Source: an uncultured Paracoccaceae bacterium (GTDB lineage Bacteria; Pseudomonadota; Alphaproteobacteria; Rhodobacterales; Rhodobacteraceae). Taken from it: a DNA stretch of 61,023 nt. The stretch spans positions 1-61,023 of the forward strand of contig CAJXWO010000010.1 of the NCBI GenBank assembly GCA_913062865.1, in the 5' to 3' direction. The notes under the pieces were generated by a model, which saw only the letters and a program-made list of their open reading frames with translations, ran no database searches and was not told where the DNA came from. A program made the translations under genes and the position numbers. Below, piece after piece: positions 9,595-18,371 of this stretch (position 1 is its first letter; each line of letters starts with the position of its first letter).

Positions 9595-10061
9595 TCCTCG
9601 ACCGTATCCTGGCCCTCTTCCATCCCGACAGCACGCCCGCGCCTCTGCCGGAACCGGATGCGCATCTGGCGCTGGCGGCCCTTCTGGTCCGGGTGGCGAA
9701 ATCCGATGGCGTCTACCGTACCGAAGAGATCGCGCGCATCGACCGCATCCTCGCCCAGCGCGAGGGGATCAATCCGGTGGAGGCCGCGAAACTGCGCGCC
9801 ACGGCCGAAAAGATCGAAGCCGCCGCGCCCGACACGCCCGCCTTTGCCCGGCTGATCCGCGATGCGACGGGCTACGAGGACCGCCTGCGCGTGGCCCGCG
9901 CGCTCTGGCAGGTGAGCCTGGCCGACGGTATCACCCGCGCAGAAGAGGAACGCGTGGTCAACATCGTCGACGACGTGCTGGGCCTGTCCGAGCACGATGC
10001 GCAAGAGGCCCGCATGCTCGCCTCCCATGACATGACATCCGCCCCTGAAGGCGGGGCATAG
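9591..10061 (+). CDS. TerB-family protein, copy 1
   Basis: A 156-residue cytoplasmic protein of the tellurite-resistance TerB-like helical fold. It has LALAALLVRVAKSDGVYRTEE (about residues 26-46) with the acidic AKSDG...E metal-site pattern, and a second similar half RVARALWQVSLADGITRAEE (about 103-122). Start is GTG, overlapping the DUF1330 stop. A paralogue follows 33 bases downstream. In this family the two halves carry acidic residues that bind metal. A role in tellurite resistance is not implied by homology alone. Confidence 0.8.
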   Translation: MILDRILALFHPDSTPAPLPEPDAHLALAALLVRVAKSDGVYRTEEIARIDRILAQREGINPVEAAKLRATAEKIEAAAPDTPAFARLIRDATGYEDRLRVARALWQVSLADGITRAEEERVVNIVDDVLGLSEHDAQEARMLASHDMTSAPEGGA

Positions 10062-10094
10062 CCAAGCGCGCCCCGCCCGCCTATATCTCGACCC

Positions 10095-10532
10095 ATGTTC
10101 GCAGAATTCCTCAAACGGCTGACCCAGCCCGACCCGCCCATGCTGCCCGATGCGGATGCACGCCTCGCGCTGACCGCGCTTCTGGTGCGCATCGCCCGCT
10201 CGGACGAAGACTATGCCCGCGCCGAGATGGAGCTGATCGACAGCCTCCTGGCCAAACGCTACGGCCTGTCGCCCTTCGAGGCCACGGCGCTGCGCCGCGA
10301 TGGCGAGGCGCTCGAGGCCGAGGCCCCGGACACCGTACGCTTCACCAACGCGATCAAGGAGGCGGTCCCCTATGAGGACCGCCTTGGCGTGATCGAGGCG
10401 CTGTGGTCGGTGGTCCTGGCCGATGGCAAGCGCGAAGAGGAAGAGGACGCGCTTCTGCGCCTCGTCTCGAAGCTTCTGGGCGTCAACGACCGCGATTCGG
10501 CGCTCGCCCGCCAACGCGTGGCCAAGGGCTGA
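10095..10532 (+). CDS. TerB-family protein, copy 2
   Basis: A 145-residue paralogue of the preceding gene. LALTALLVRIARSDEDYARAE (about residues 25-45) and GVIEALWSVVLADGKREEEE (about 100-119) align with the two acidic helical repeats of copy 1. The two genes probably arose by tandem duplication. It ends nine bases before the GTG of a PhnD-like gene, suggesting a single transcription unit running from the DUF1330 gene. Confidence 0.8.
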   Translation: MFAEFLKRLTQPDPPMLPDADARLALTALLVRIARSDEDYARAEMELIDSLLAKRYGLSPFEATALRRDGEALEAEAPDTVRFTNAIKEAVPYEDRLGVIEALWSVVLADGKREEEEDALLRLVSKLLGVNDRDSALARQRVAKG

Positions 10533-10541
10533 GGCGCGGGC

Positions 10542-11285
10542 GTGATCGCCGCCCTGCCCATGTATGACCGCCCCGAGACGGAAGCTGCCGTTGACCGGTT
10601 GTGGGCGGGCATCCGGGCGCATCTGGGACAAGGGCCAGAGGCGCTCAGCCGCGATGGCGATCTGTGGGCGATCTGGCAGGCGCCCGATCTGCTGCTGGCC
10701 CAGACCTGCGGCCTGCCCTACCGCGCCAGGCTTCATGACCGTGTCACGCTGGTGGCCGCGCCGGACCACCGCCAGCCGGACACGCCCCCGGGGCAGTATC
10801 ACAGCGTGATCGTGACCCGCGCCGACGACCCAGCGCGCGGCTTCGCCGACCTCGACGGCCGCACCCTCGCTCACAATGACCCGCTGTCCCAATCGGGCTG
10901 GGCCGCGCCCAGCGCCCATGCGGCGGCTCATGGCATCGCTTTCGGGTCGTTTGTCGAGACCGGCGCACATCGCGCCTCGGCCCGGGCTGTGGCCGAGGGG
11001 CGGGCCGATTGCGCCGCGCTCGACGCGGTCAGCTGGGCGCTGATGGAACGCCACGACCCCTTTGCCGCAGGCCTGCGCGTGATCGACCGCACGGTGCCCA
11101 CACCGGCCCTGCCCTTCATCACGGCCCAGGGCAACGATCCGGCCCCGATCACCCGCGCGCTTGGCGCGGCGATTGCCGCCCTTGACCCGGCAGACCGCGA
11201 CACTCTTTGCCTGCATGGTATCGTCCCCGCGGACAAGGCGGCCTATCTCGCCCAGCCGATCCCCGCGCCGCCCCGCGCTGCCTAA
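10542..11285 (+). CDS. PhnD/SsuA-like substrate-binding domain protein without a signal peptide
   Basis: A 247-residue protein with the order of a type 2 periplasmic binding fold: ALPMYDRPETEAAVDRLW at the start, then DLLLAQTCGLPY, YHSVIVTRADDPARGFADLDGR and ALDAVSWALMERHDP. These resemble the phosphonate/phosphite PhnD-type proteins (PF12974). It lacks an export signal and has no permease or ATPase partners of its own type beside it, so it may be a cytoplasmic ligand sensor or an orphan binding protein. Start GTG at 10542. Confidence 0.7.
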   Translation: MIAALPMYDRPETEAAVDRLWAGIRAHLGQGPEALSRDGDLWAIWQAPDLLLAQTCGLPYRARLHDRVTLVAAPDHRQPDTPPGQYHSVIVTRADDPARGFADLDGRTLAHNDPLSQSGWAAPSAHAAAHGIAFGSFVETGAHRASARAVAEGRADCAALDAVSWALMERHDPFAAGLRVIDRTVPTPALPFITAQGNDPAPITRALGAAIAALDPADRDTLCLHGIVPADKAAYLAQPIPAPPRAA

Positions 11286-11393
11286 CCCGGCGGCACCTGC
11301 CCGAATTCGCGGCAGCAAAGGCGTTTTGCCCGTTGCGCCCGCCCCCTGATCCGGTGCTATTCTGCCGCGACCCTGAGCAGACTCGGACCTTTC

Positions 11394-12170
11394 GTGACAG
11401 ACCCGACCCCCGTCATCGACATTCGCGACCTCCACAAGAGCTTCGGCGCGCTCGAGGTCTTGAAAGGCGTGAACGTCTCTGCCCATCGCGGCGACGTGGT
11501 GTCGCTGATCGGCTCATCGGGGTCTGGCAAATCCACACTTCTGCGCTGCGCCAACCTGCTCGAAGACAGCCAGCAGGGCGAGATCCTGTTCAAGGGCGAG
11601 CCCGTCACCTGGCGCGGCCAGGGGCTGGGCCGCCATCCGTCGGACCCCAAGCAGGTGCTGCGCATCCGCACCAACCTGTCGATGGTGTTCCAGCAGTTCA
11701 ACCTGTGGTCCCACATGACCATCCTGCAAAACGTGATGGAGGCACCGGTCACCGTGCTGGGCCGCGACCGGGACGAGGTCGAGACTGCGGCGCGCGCCTA
11801 TCTCGACAAGGTGGGCATCGGCGACAAGGCCGACGCCTGGCCCGCCCAGCTTTCGGGCGGCCAGCAGCAGCGCGCCGCGATCGCCCGTGCGCTGTGCATG
11901 GAGCCCGAGGCGCTGTTGTTCGACGAACCGACCTCGGCGCTCGACCCCGAGCTGGAACAAGAGGTCGTGCGCGTGATCAAGGACCTGGCCGCCGAGGGCC
12001 GGACCATGATCATCGTCACCCATGACATGAAGATGGCCCGTGACGTGTCCGATCACGTCGTGTTCCTGCACCAGGGCCTGATCGAAGAAGAAGGCGCCCC
12101 GGACGAGCTGTTCGGCGCGCCCAAATCAGAGCGGCTGCAGGGCTTTCTGTCCTCGACCATGGCCGCCTAG
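11394..12170 (+). CDS. Amino-acid ABC transporter, ATP-binding subunit
   Basis: Cytoplasmic ATPase of a polar amino-acid type (PAAT/HAAT, HisP/GlnQ-like) importer. In 258 residues it has a Walker A loop GSSGSGKST (40-48), the signature LSGGQQQR from residue 153, Walker B LLFDEPTSALD near residue 173 and the switch histidine in IIVTHDMKMA. Start GTG at 11394 aligns with the family. It heads the ATPase-binding protein-permease-permease order, with the glutamine-synthetase-like genes downstream. The substrate is probably a cationic amino acid or amine, judged only from context. Confidence 0.92.
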   Translation: MTDPTPVIDIRDLHKSFGALEVLKGVNVSAHRGDVVSLIGSSGSGKSTLLRCANLLEDSQQGEILFKGEPVTWRGQGLGRHPSDPKQVLRIRTNLSMVFQQFNLWSHMTILQNVMEAPVTVLGRDRDEVETAARAYLDKVGIGDKADAWPAQLSGGQQQRAAIARALCMEPEALLFDEPTSALDPELEQEVVRVIKDLAAEGRTMIIVTHDMKMARDVSDHVVFLHQGLIEEEGAPDELFGAPKSERLQGFLSSTMAA

Positions 12171-12203
12171 AACACTGACGAACCACCAAAGGGAGCTAAC
12201 ACC

Positions 12204-12935
12204 ATGAAAAACCTTCTGACTGCCTCTGCCGCGCTTGCGCTCAGCGCGGGCCTTGCCTTTGCCGCAGGCCACGGCCAGACCGTGCGCCTCGGGACCGAGG
12301 GCGCCTATCCTCCGTACAACTTCATCAACGATGCTGGCGAGGTCGACGGGTTCGAGCGCGAGCTGGGCGACGAGCTGTGCGCACGGGCCGAACTGACCTG
12401 CGAATGGGTCACCAACGACTGGGATTCGATCATTCCCAACCTCGTCTCGGGCAACTACGACGCCATCATCGCGGGCATGTCGATCACCGACGAGCGTGAC
12501 GAAGTCATTGATTTCACGCAGAATTACACCCAGCCCGACCCGTCGGCCTACCTGGCGCTCGCCGGAACCTCGCCCGATCTCGAAGGCGGTGTGATCGCGG
12601 CGCAGGCCTCGACCATCCAGGCGGCCCATGTGACCGGCACCGGCGCCACGCTTCTGGAATTCGCCACGCCGGACGAGACCATCGCCGCCGTGCGCAATGG
12701 CGAGGCCGACGCGGTTCTGGCCGACAAGGCGTTCCTTCAGCCCTTGGCCGAGGAAAACGCCGACCTGGAATTCACCGGTGAGGACGTTCTGATCGGCGGC
12801 GGCATCGGCATGGGCATCCGCGAAAGCGATACCGAGCTGAAAGAGAAATTCTCGGCCGCGATCCAATCGATGAAGGATGACGGCTCGCTCAACGCGCTGA
12901 TCGAAAAGTGGCTGCCCGGCTCGGCCACGTTCTGA
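12204..12935 (+). CDS. ABC transporter periplasmic substrate-binding protein (family 3)
   Basis: A 243-residue SBP_bac_3 protein that captures substrate in the periplasm. Signal peptide residues 1-20 end FAFAAG-like (LAFA before AGHGQ). Mature landmarks are VRLGTEGAYPPYNF, VDGFERELGDELC, WDSIIPNLVSGNYDAIIAGM and the second-domain AVRNGEADAVLAD. These match the lysine/arginine/ornithine- and octopine-type proteins in outline; the exact ligand is not deducible. AAAGGGAG ribosome site. Followed by a strong stem-loop before the permeases. Confidence 0.92.
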   Translation: MKNLLTASAALALSAGLAFAAGHGQTVRLGTEGAYPPYNFINDAGEVDGFERELGDELCARAELTCEWVTNDWDSIIPNLVSGNYDAIIAGMSITDERDEVIDFTQNYTQPDPSAYLALAGTSPDLEGGVIAAQASTIQAAHVTGTGATLLEFATPDETIAAVRNGEADAVLADKAFLQPLAEENADLEFTGEDVLIGGGIGMGIRESDTELKEKFSAAIQSMKDDGSLNALIEKWLPGSATF

Positions 12936-12945
12936 TCCAAGATAC

Positions 12946-12975
12946 GGCAGGGTGCGCCTGCGCGCGCGCCCTGCC
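12946..12975 (+). promoter_or_regulatory. Stem-loop between binding-protein gene and permease genes
   Basis: Arms 12946-12957 and 12964-12975 pair over twelve positions with one wobble, with a six-base loop and no following T-run. In binding-protein ABC operons such structures commonly protect the upstream mRNA from 3' exonucleases, so that the binding protein is made in excess of the permeases. Confidence 0.6.
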
Positions 12976-12984
12976 TGACACGCC

Positions 12985-13869
12985 ATGTTTTCCTTCTGCA
13001 CCGACCCTTCGATCCTGCCGGACTGGCAGTGGATGGCCTGCTACCTGACCACGGGCAAGCACATGGCCTTCTACGTCTCGTTCGGGACGGTGCTGTTGCT
13101 CTTGGCGATCACGGCGCCGGTTTCGCTGGGCTTTGGCTTTCTGGGCGCGATGGCCGCCCGCGCGCGGCTTTGGCCGGTGCGGATACTGGGGCGGGCCTAT
13201 ATCGCCGTGGTCCGCGGCGTGCCGGATATCGCCTTTTTCCTCTTTTTCGTCATCGCGCTGGACCAGGCGTTCGAATGGCTGCGGCACAAGGTGCTGTGCC
13301 CCGACTGGGATCAGCCGATCCGCCAGGGCAATGATTTCGTCGTCTGTGCCGAGGCCAAGCTGCCGCTGGGCACCGCGCCGCAATGGATCCACGAAACCTA
13401 TGGCTTTGGGCTGGCGGTGCTGACCTTTGCGATCGTCTTTGGCGCCTTTGCCGCGAATGTCATCTTCGGGGCCATGCGCACCGTGCCGCGGGCACAGATG
13501 GAAACGGCCGAGGCCTACGGCATGACGCGTCGGCAAAGCTTCTGGCGCATCCTCGTGCCGCAGATGTGGGTCTATGCGCTGCCGGGCCTGTCGAACCTGT
13601 GGATGATCCTGATCAAGGCCACGCCTCTGCTGTTCCTCCTGGGGGTCGAGGATATCGTCTATTGGGCGCGCGAGCTGGGCGGGGCCAAGACCCCGCGCTT
13701 TACGGACTATCCCCATCCCGACTGGCGGATGTGGTATTTTCTGGCCCTTCTCGTCTTCTACCTGGCATTCACCAAGCTCTCCGAGATCGTGCTGGAACGC
13801 CTGATGCAGCGCCTCACCCACGGCCAGGCCACGATGGGCGGTGAAGCACAGCGAAAGGCGGCGGCATGA
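12985..13869 (+). CDS. Amino-acid ABC transporter permease subunit 1
   Basis: Inner-membrane channel subunit of 294 residues, longer than usual for HisQ (about 230). An insert with four cysteines or charged turns (KVLCPDWDQPIRQGNDFVVC) lies between the first and second helix pairs. The core shows VVRGVPDIAFFLF, the EAA loop ETAEAYGMTRRQSFWRILVPQM (contacts the ATPase) and several hydrophobic helices. ATG at 12985. Related octopine/ectoine-type permeases sometimes have such a periplasmic insert. Confidence 0.88.
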   Translation: MFSFCTDPSILPDWQWMACYLTTGKHMAFYVSFGTVLLLLAITAPVSLGFGFLGAMAARARLWPVRILGRAYIAVVRGVPDIAFFLFFVIALDQAFEWLRHKVLCPDWDQPIRQGNDFVVCAEAKLPLGTAPQWIHETYGFGLAVLTFAIVFGAFAANVIFGAMRTVPRAQMETAEAYGMTRRQSFWRILVPQMWVYALPGLSNLWMILIKATPLLFLLGVEDIVYWARELGGAKTPRFTDYPHPDWRMWYFLALLVFYLAFTKLSEIVLERLMQRLTHGQATMGGEAQRKAAA

Positions 13870-13892
13870 CGCTGGCCAGCCCGCGCACCCCC

Positions 13893-13961
13893 GTCCCGGG
13901 CCTGATCCGGGACCTCCACAGCGGCACCCCTCGCACCGCAGTCCCGGGCTTGACCCGGGAC
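13893..13961. repeat. Two copies of a CCCGGG palindromic intergenic repeat
   Basis: Two hairpin units at 13893-13913 and 13941-13961 share gtcccgggc(c/t)tga(t/c)c, each with 7-8 base arms closing as ccgggac and followed by cctccac. They fill the gap between the two permease genes. The same unit recurs at 30.4-30.6 kb and 46.3 kb, so this is a dispersed REP-like family. Confidence 0.7.
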
Positions 13962-14035
13962 CTCCACGGCGCGCCCCAAGCGCGCCCGGATCACATCCGC
14001 GCCGCGGCCAGACCAACCCGGCCGGAGGCGCACCG

Positions 14036-14842
14036 ATGAGCTGCGCCCAGACCATCGCCGACTACGCCCTGCGCTCCGTCGGGATCGGGGAGCGGCTGCT
14101 GCCGAGGTCCGATTTCACGCTGTGCCAGCAATTCACCCTGATCGGGTCGGGGATGATCTGGAACGTCTATTTCGGCCTGTTCGCGCTGTTCTTCGGCTTT
14201 TTCCTCGCCACCGCCGTGGCCATGGGCAAAAGCGCCCGGAACCCGCTGATCCGCAAACCAGCCGAATGGTTTATTTTCATCTTCCGGGGCTCGCCGCTCT
14301 TCATCCAGTTCTTCTTTGCCTATTTCGCCTTCCTGTCGCTGAAATCGGTCTCGCCCTTTTTCGACGCCTTCACCTCGGCCTGGTTGGGCGCGCTGATCGT
14401 GCTCTTTCTGAACACGGCCGCCTATTCGGGCGAGATCTTCTATGGCGCGCTGCGCTCGATCCCGCGCGGCGATGTGGAGGCGGCGGATGCCTACGGCTTT
14501 TCCGGCTGGACGCGGTTCCGGCGGATCATCTGGCCCACCATGCTGCGGCTGGCCTGGCCCGCCTACACGAACGAGGCTATTTTCCTGTTTCACGCCACGA
14601 CGCTGGTCTTCTTCTCGGGCTTTCCGGCCTTCCAGCAACGGGGCGACGCGCTGTATTACGCGAATTACTTTGCCGACAAGACCTTCAACCCCTTCGTGCC
14701 CTACCCGATCCTTGCAGGCTATTTCATCCTGCTGACGCTGGCGCTGATCGGGGTGTTCGGCCTGGTGAACCGCCATCTCAACCGCCACCTCCCGCAAGAG
14801 GCACGCCGCCCGCTTCGTGTCCGCCCGAACGTGATCCGCTAA
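14036..14842 (+). CDS. Amino-acid ABC transporter permease subunit 2
   Basis: A 268-residue permease partner (HisM-like). Features are WNVYFGLFALFFGFFLATAVA, the conserved IFRGSPLFIQFFFAYF motif, and an EAA loop VEAADAYGFSGWTRFRRIIWP, with about six membrane segments. The frame is open upstream through the palindromic repeats as arginine/proline-rich nonsense, so the ATG at 14036 (GGAGGCG ribosome site) is the start. The 166-base gap to permease 1 is unusual, because these two genes normally touch; repeat insertion explains it. Confidence 0.9.
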   Translation: MSCAQTIADYALRSVGIGERLLPRSDFTLCQQFTLIGSGMIWNVYFGLFALFFGFFLATAVAMGKSARNPLIRKPAEWFIFIFRGSPLFIQFFFAYFAFLSLKSVSPFFDAFTSAWLGALIVLFLNTAAYSGEIFYGALRSIPRGDVEAADAYGFSGWTRFRRIIWPTMLRLAWPAYTNEAIFLFHATTLVFFSGFPAFQQRGDALYYANYFADKTFNPFVPYPILAGYFILLTLALIGVFGLVNRHLNRHLPQEARRPLRVRPNVIR

Positions 14843-14897
14843 GCGTAGGCAGCCGCGCGCAGAGGCCCCATGGACAAATCCCGCGCGCCGGGATTAA

Positions 14898-14907
14898 TTT
14901 GATCAAA
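14898..14907. promoter_or_regulatory. Palindrome TTTGATCAAA in front of the first ligase gene
   Basis: A perfect ten-base AT-rich palindrome 17 bases upstream of the ATG at 14925, in an otherwise GC-rich region. Position and symmetry suggest an operator, but I cannot assign the regulator. No regulator gene is part of this cluster. Confidence 0.35.
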
Positions 14908-14924
14908 AGTCCGAAGAGGCTGAC

Positions 14925-16238
14925 ATGGATCTCTCGCAATACCGCTCGCTGCGTGCCGCCGCCTGCGATCTGAACGGCCAGATGCGCGGCAAGCGCATGG
15001 CGATGGCCGAACAGCACGGCATCGCCAAGGGCGTGCGCATGCCGCTGTCGGTTCTGAACGTCGACATCTGGGGCGCCGATATCGCGGGCAGCCCGCTCGT
15101 GTTCGAGACCGGCGATGCCGATGGCGTGCTCGTGCCCACGGAGCGGGGTGTCTTGCCCATGCCCTGGCTCGACAGCCCGGCGGGGCTGGTGCCGATGTGG
15201 ATGCAGACCGAAGACGGCGCGCCCTTTGACGGCGACCCGCGTCAGGCGCTGGCGCGCGTGCTGGCCGCTTACGCCGATCGCGGCCTGCAGGTCGTTGCGG
15301 CGACCGAGATGGAATTCTTCCTGGTCGATGACAGCGGGTCCGAGATGGCGCCGCCGGTCAATCCCCTGACGGGCCGCCCGCTGCAGGGCACCGCGATCCT
15401 GTCGATCCGGCAGCTCGATGCCTTCGATGCCTTCTTTACCGAGCTTTACGAGGCCTGCGCGGCCATGGACATTCCCGCGGGCTCGGCCATTTCCGAGGCC
15501 GGGCTGGGCCAGTTCGAGGTAACACTCGCCCATACCGACGCGATGAAGGCCGCCGACGATGCCTGGCTGTTCAAGGCGGTGGCCAAGGGGCTGGCGCGAC
15601 GGCACGGGATGGCCGCGACCTTCATGGCCAAGCCCTATCTGGGCGATGCGGGCAACGGGATGCATATGCATTTCTCGGTGCTGGACCGTGACGGACACAA
15701 TGTCTTCGACAATGGCGGGCCCGAGGGCACCGACCTTTTGCGCCAGGCGGTGGCCGGATGCCTGCGCGCCATGCCCGCCTCGACGCTCGTTTTTGCGCCG
15801 CACGGGCCCAGCTATGACCGCTACACGCCCGGCGCCCATGCGCCCACCGGCGCGGGCTGGGCCTATGAGAACCGCACGGCGGCGATCCGGATCCCGTCGG
15901 GACCGGCACAGGCGCGGCGGATCGAACACCGCGTGGCGGGCGGTGACATCAACCCCTATCTGATGATGGCCGCCGTTTTGGGCGCGGCGCTGACGGGGAT
16001 CGAGGACGGGCTGACCCCACCTGCCCCCATCACCGGCAACGCCTATGACTGCGACCTGCCGCAGATGGCGGGCGACTGGGCCAGCGCCATTGCGATGTTC
16101 GAAACCGACCCGATCATCGCCCGCATCTTCACGCCGCTGATGATCGACAATCTTCTCATGACCAAGCGACAGGAACTGGGCCGTCTGGCCGAGCTTTCGC
16201 CCGAAGCCGTCTGGAAGCTCTATCTCGAGGCCGTCTGA
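14925..16238 (+). CDS. Glutamine-synthetase-like gamma-glutamyl ligase, copy 1
   Basis: A 437-residue GlnA/PuuA-type ATP-dependent ligase. The C-terminal catalytic domain shows TEMEFFLV near residue 126, SEAGLGQFEVTL near 188, the ATP site GMHMHFSVLD near 245 and NRTAAIRIPSG near 318. The shape and sequence are closer to gamma-glutamylputrescine or gamma-glutamylmethylamide synthetases than to nitrogen-assimilation GS. There is no Tyr adenylylation site. It therefore probably joins glutamate to an amine taken up by the adjacent ABC transporter. Ribosome site GAAGAGG before the ATG at 14925. Confidence 0.85.
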   Translation: MDLSQYRSLRAAACDLNGQMRGKRMAMAEQHGIAKGVRMPLSVLNVDIWGADIAGSPLVFETGDADGVLVPTERGVLPMPWLDSPAGLVPMWMQTEDGAPFDGDPRQALARVLAAYADRGLQVVAATEMEFFLVDDSGSEMAPPVNPLTGRPLQGTAILSIRQLDAFDAFFTELYEACAAMDIPAGSAISEAGLGQFEVTLAHTDAMKAADDAWLFKAVAKGLARRHGMAATFMAKPYLGDAGNGMHMHFSVLDRDGHNVFDNGGPEGTDLLRQAVAGCLRAMPASTLVFAPHGPSYDRYTPGAHAPTGAGWAYENRTAAIRIPSGPAQARRIEHRVAGGDINPYLMMAAVLGAALTGIEDGLTPPAPITGNAYDCDLPQMAGDWASAIAMFETDPIIARIFTPLMIDNLLMTKRQELGRLAELSPEAVWKLYLEAV

Positions 16239-16296
16239 CCCCCTTGCCGTCGCCCGGGCCAATCGCTACCGTTTTCACAGCTCACATGGGTGCTCC

Positions 16297-16980
16297 ATGC
16301 ATATCGGCATACTGCAAACCGGCCACGCCCCGGATCCGATCCAAGCGGAGAACGGCGATTACGACGACATGTTCCACCGCCTGCTGGACGGGCACGGGCT
16401 GCGCTTCACCACCTGGAACGTGGTGGATATGGACTTTCCCTCAGGGCCGCAGGCGGCGGATGGATGGCTCATCACCGGCTCGCGCCACGGCGCCTACGAG
16501 GATCACCCGTGGATCTCCCCGCTCGAGGATCTGATCCGCGCGATCCATGCGGGCGGCCAGCCCTTGCTTGGCATCTGCTTCGGCCACCAGATCATCGCCC
16601 AGGCGCTTGGCGGACAGGTCGAGAAATTCGCGGGCGGCTGGTCGGTGGGCCGGCAGGTCTACGAGATCGAGGGACAGCCCACCGCGCTGAATGCCTGGCA
16701 CCAGGACCAGGTCGTGGACCTGCCCCCGGGCGCACGCGTGATCGGGTCGAGCGGGTTCTGCGCCAACGCGGCACTGGCCATCGGCGATCACGTGCTGACC
16801 TATCAGCCGCACCCCGAGTTCGACGCGGGCGTGGTCAAGGGCCTGATCGAAAGCCGGGGGCCCGGTATTGTCCCGGACGATCTGCTCAGCATCGCGACGG
16901 CGCAGTTGGACGCCCCTCTCGACCGGGACCGCATCGCCCGGCGCATGGTCGATTTTCTGAAAGGCAAGGTGCCCGCATGA
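16297..16980 (+). CDS. Class I glutamine amidotransferase, GMP-synthase-like
   Basis: A 227-residue stand-alone amidotransferase/hydrolase domain. The nucleophile is Cys in LLGICFGHQIIAQALGG (near residue 93) with the histidine/glutamate pair in YQPHPEF (near 171). Placed between two PuuA-like ligases, it could remove the gamma-glutamyl group from a pathway intermediate, as PuuD does, although it belongs to the GMP-synthase-like group rather than the C26 PuuD family. Its stop overlaps the ATG of the next ligase. Confidence 0.85.
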   Translation: MHIGILQTGHAPDPIQAENGDYDDMFHRLLDGHGLRFTTWNVVDMDFPSGPQAADGWLITGSRHGAYEDHPWISPLEDLIRAIHAGGQPLLGICFGHQIIAQALGGQVEKFAGGWSVGRQVYEIEGQPTALNAWHQDQVVDLPPGARVIGSSGFCANAALAIGDHVLTYQPHPEFDAGVVKGLIESRGPGIVPDDLLSIATAQLDAPLDRDRIARRMVDFLKGKVPA

Positions 16981-18338
16981 CCGAAGAGTGGATGGACAGC
17001 CTGCCCGAGGCGGCCCGCGCCTATCTTGAGGGGCGGCGACTCGACGAGGTGGAATGCATCATCGCCGACCTGCCCGGGATTGCCCGGGGAAAGGCGGTGC
17101 CCGCGTCGAAATTCGCGCGTCAGGGCCGGTTCCACCTGCCCGAAAGCATCTTTTTCCAGACCATCACGGGCGACTGGGGCGAGGCCGCGGGCGAGGACGG
17201 GTTCATCGAAAAGGACATGATTCTGCGCCCCGACATGACAACGGCCACGGCGGCGCCCTGGACCGGGGACTGGACGCTTCAGGTGATCCACGATGCCTTC
17301 GACCGCGAGGGTGCGCCCATCCCCTTTGCACCGCGCAACGTGCTGATGCGCGTCGTGCAGGCCTATGAAAAAGCCGGCTTGACGCCCGTGGTCGCGCCCG
17401 AGATGGAGTTCTTCCTGGTCGCGCGCAATGTCGACCCGGGCAAACCGATCGAGGCGATGATGGGCCGCTCGGGCCGCCCGGCGGCGGCGCGACAGGCCTA
17501 TTCCATGTCCGCGGTCGACGAATACGGCCCCGTGATCGACGACATCTACGATTTCGCCGAGGCGCAGGGCTTCGAGATCGACGGCATCACCCAAGAGGGC
17601 GGCGCGGGCCAGGTCGAGATCAACCTGCGCCATGGCCACCCGGTGCGGCTGGCCGACGAGGTGTTCTATTTCAAGCGGCTCATCCGCGAGGCCGCGCTGC
17701 GCCACGACTGTTTCGCGACCTTCATGGCCAAGCCCATTGCCGATGAGCCGGGCAGCGCCATGCACATGCATCATTCGATCCTCGACACGAAGACGGGGCG
17801 GAACATATTCGCCGGTCCCGAGGGCGAGGAAACCGACGCGTTCCGTCATTTCATCGGCGGGCTGCAGGCGCATCTGCCTGCGGCCATCGCCGTGCTGGCG
17901 CCCTATGTGAACAGCTATCGCCGCTACGTGAAGGACCACGCCGCGCCCATCAACCTGGACTGGGGTCGCGACAACCGCACGACGGGCATCCGCATTCCGC
18001 TGTCTTCGCCCGACAGCCGCCGGGTCGAGAACCGGCTGGCGGGAATGGATTGCAACCCCTATCTGGGCATTGCCGCGTCGCTGGCCTGCGGCCTTCTGGG
18101 CCTGCGCGACAAGATCGCACCCCGGCCCGAGTTCACCGGCGACGCCTACGAAGGCGAAGGCGATATCCCCAATGTTCTGGGCCAGGCGCTCGATCTTTTC
18201 GAAGAGGCATCCCCCCTGCACGAGGTGCTGGGCCCCGAGTTCGCCCGCGTCTACGCCATCGTGAAGCGGGCCGAGTACGAAGAGTTCCTGCAGGTGATCA
18301 GCCCCTGGGAACGCGAGCATCTTCTGCTGAACGTCTAA
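16977..18338 (+). CDS. Glutamine-synthetase-like gamma-glutamyl ligase, copy 2 (PuuA-like)
   Basis: A 453-residue ligase with VECIIADLPGIARGKAVP (N-terminal grip domain), APEMEFFLVARN near residue 140, ITQEGGAGQVEINL near 202, SAMHMHHSILD near 260 and the DNRTTGIRIPLS arginine segment near 338. This best fits gamma-glutamylputrescine synthetase-type enzymes. ATGA overlap with the amidotransferase. It is clearly diverged from copy 1 rather than a recent duplicate, so the two probably act on different amines or at different steps. Confidence 0.86.
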   Translation: MTEEWMDSLPEAARAYLEGRRLDEVECIIADLPGIARGKAVPASKFARQGRFHLPESIFFQTITGDWGEAAGEDGFIEKDMILRPDMTTATAAPWTGDWTLQVIHDAFDREGAPIPFAPRNVLMRVVQAYEKAGLTPVVAPEMEFFLVARNVDPGKPIEAMMGRSGRPAAARQAYSMSAVDEYGPVIDDIYDFAEAQGFEIDGITQEGGAGQVEINLRHGHPVRLADEVFYFKRLIREAALRHDCFATFMAKPIADEPGSAMHMHHSILDTKTGRNIFAGPEGEETDAFRHFIGGLQAHLPAAIAVLAPYVNSYRRYVKDHAAPINLDWGRDNRTTGIRIPLSSPDSRRVENRLAGMDCNPYLGIAASLACGLLGLRDKIAPRPEFTGDAYEGEGDIPNVLGQALDLFEEASPLHEVLGPEFARVYAIVKRAEYEEFLQVISPWEREHLLLNV

Positions 18339-18371
18339 GGCCGCCGTTTCGCCCGGACATGCCCGCGCACT

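Noticed and set aside
16290..16976. Fusion of a 229-residue N-terminal region to the second ligase
   Set aside because: It overlaps the amidotransferase in another frame; the ligase start at 16977 has an ATGA overlap and the family N-terminus.
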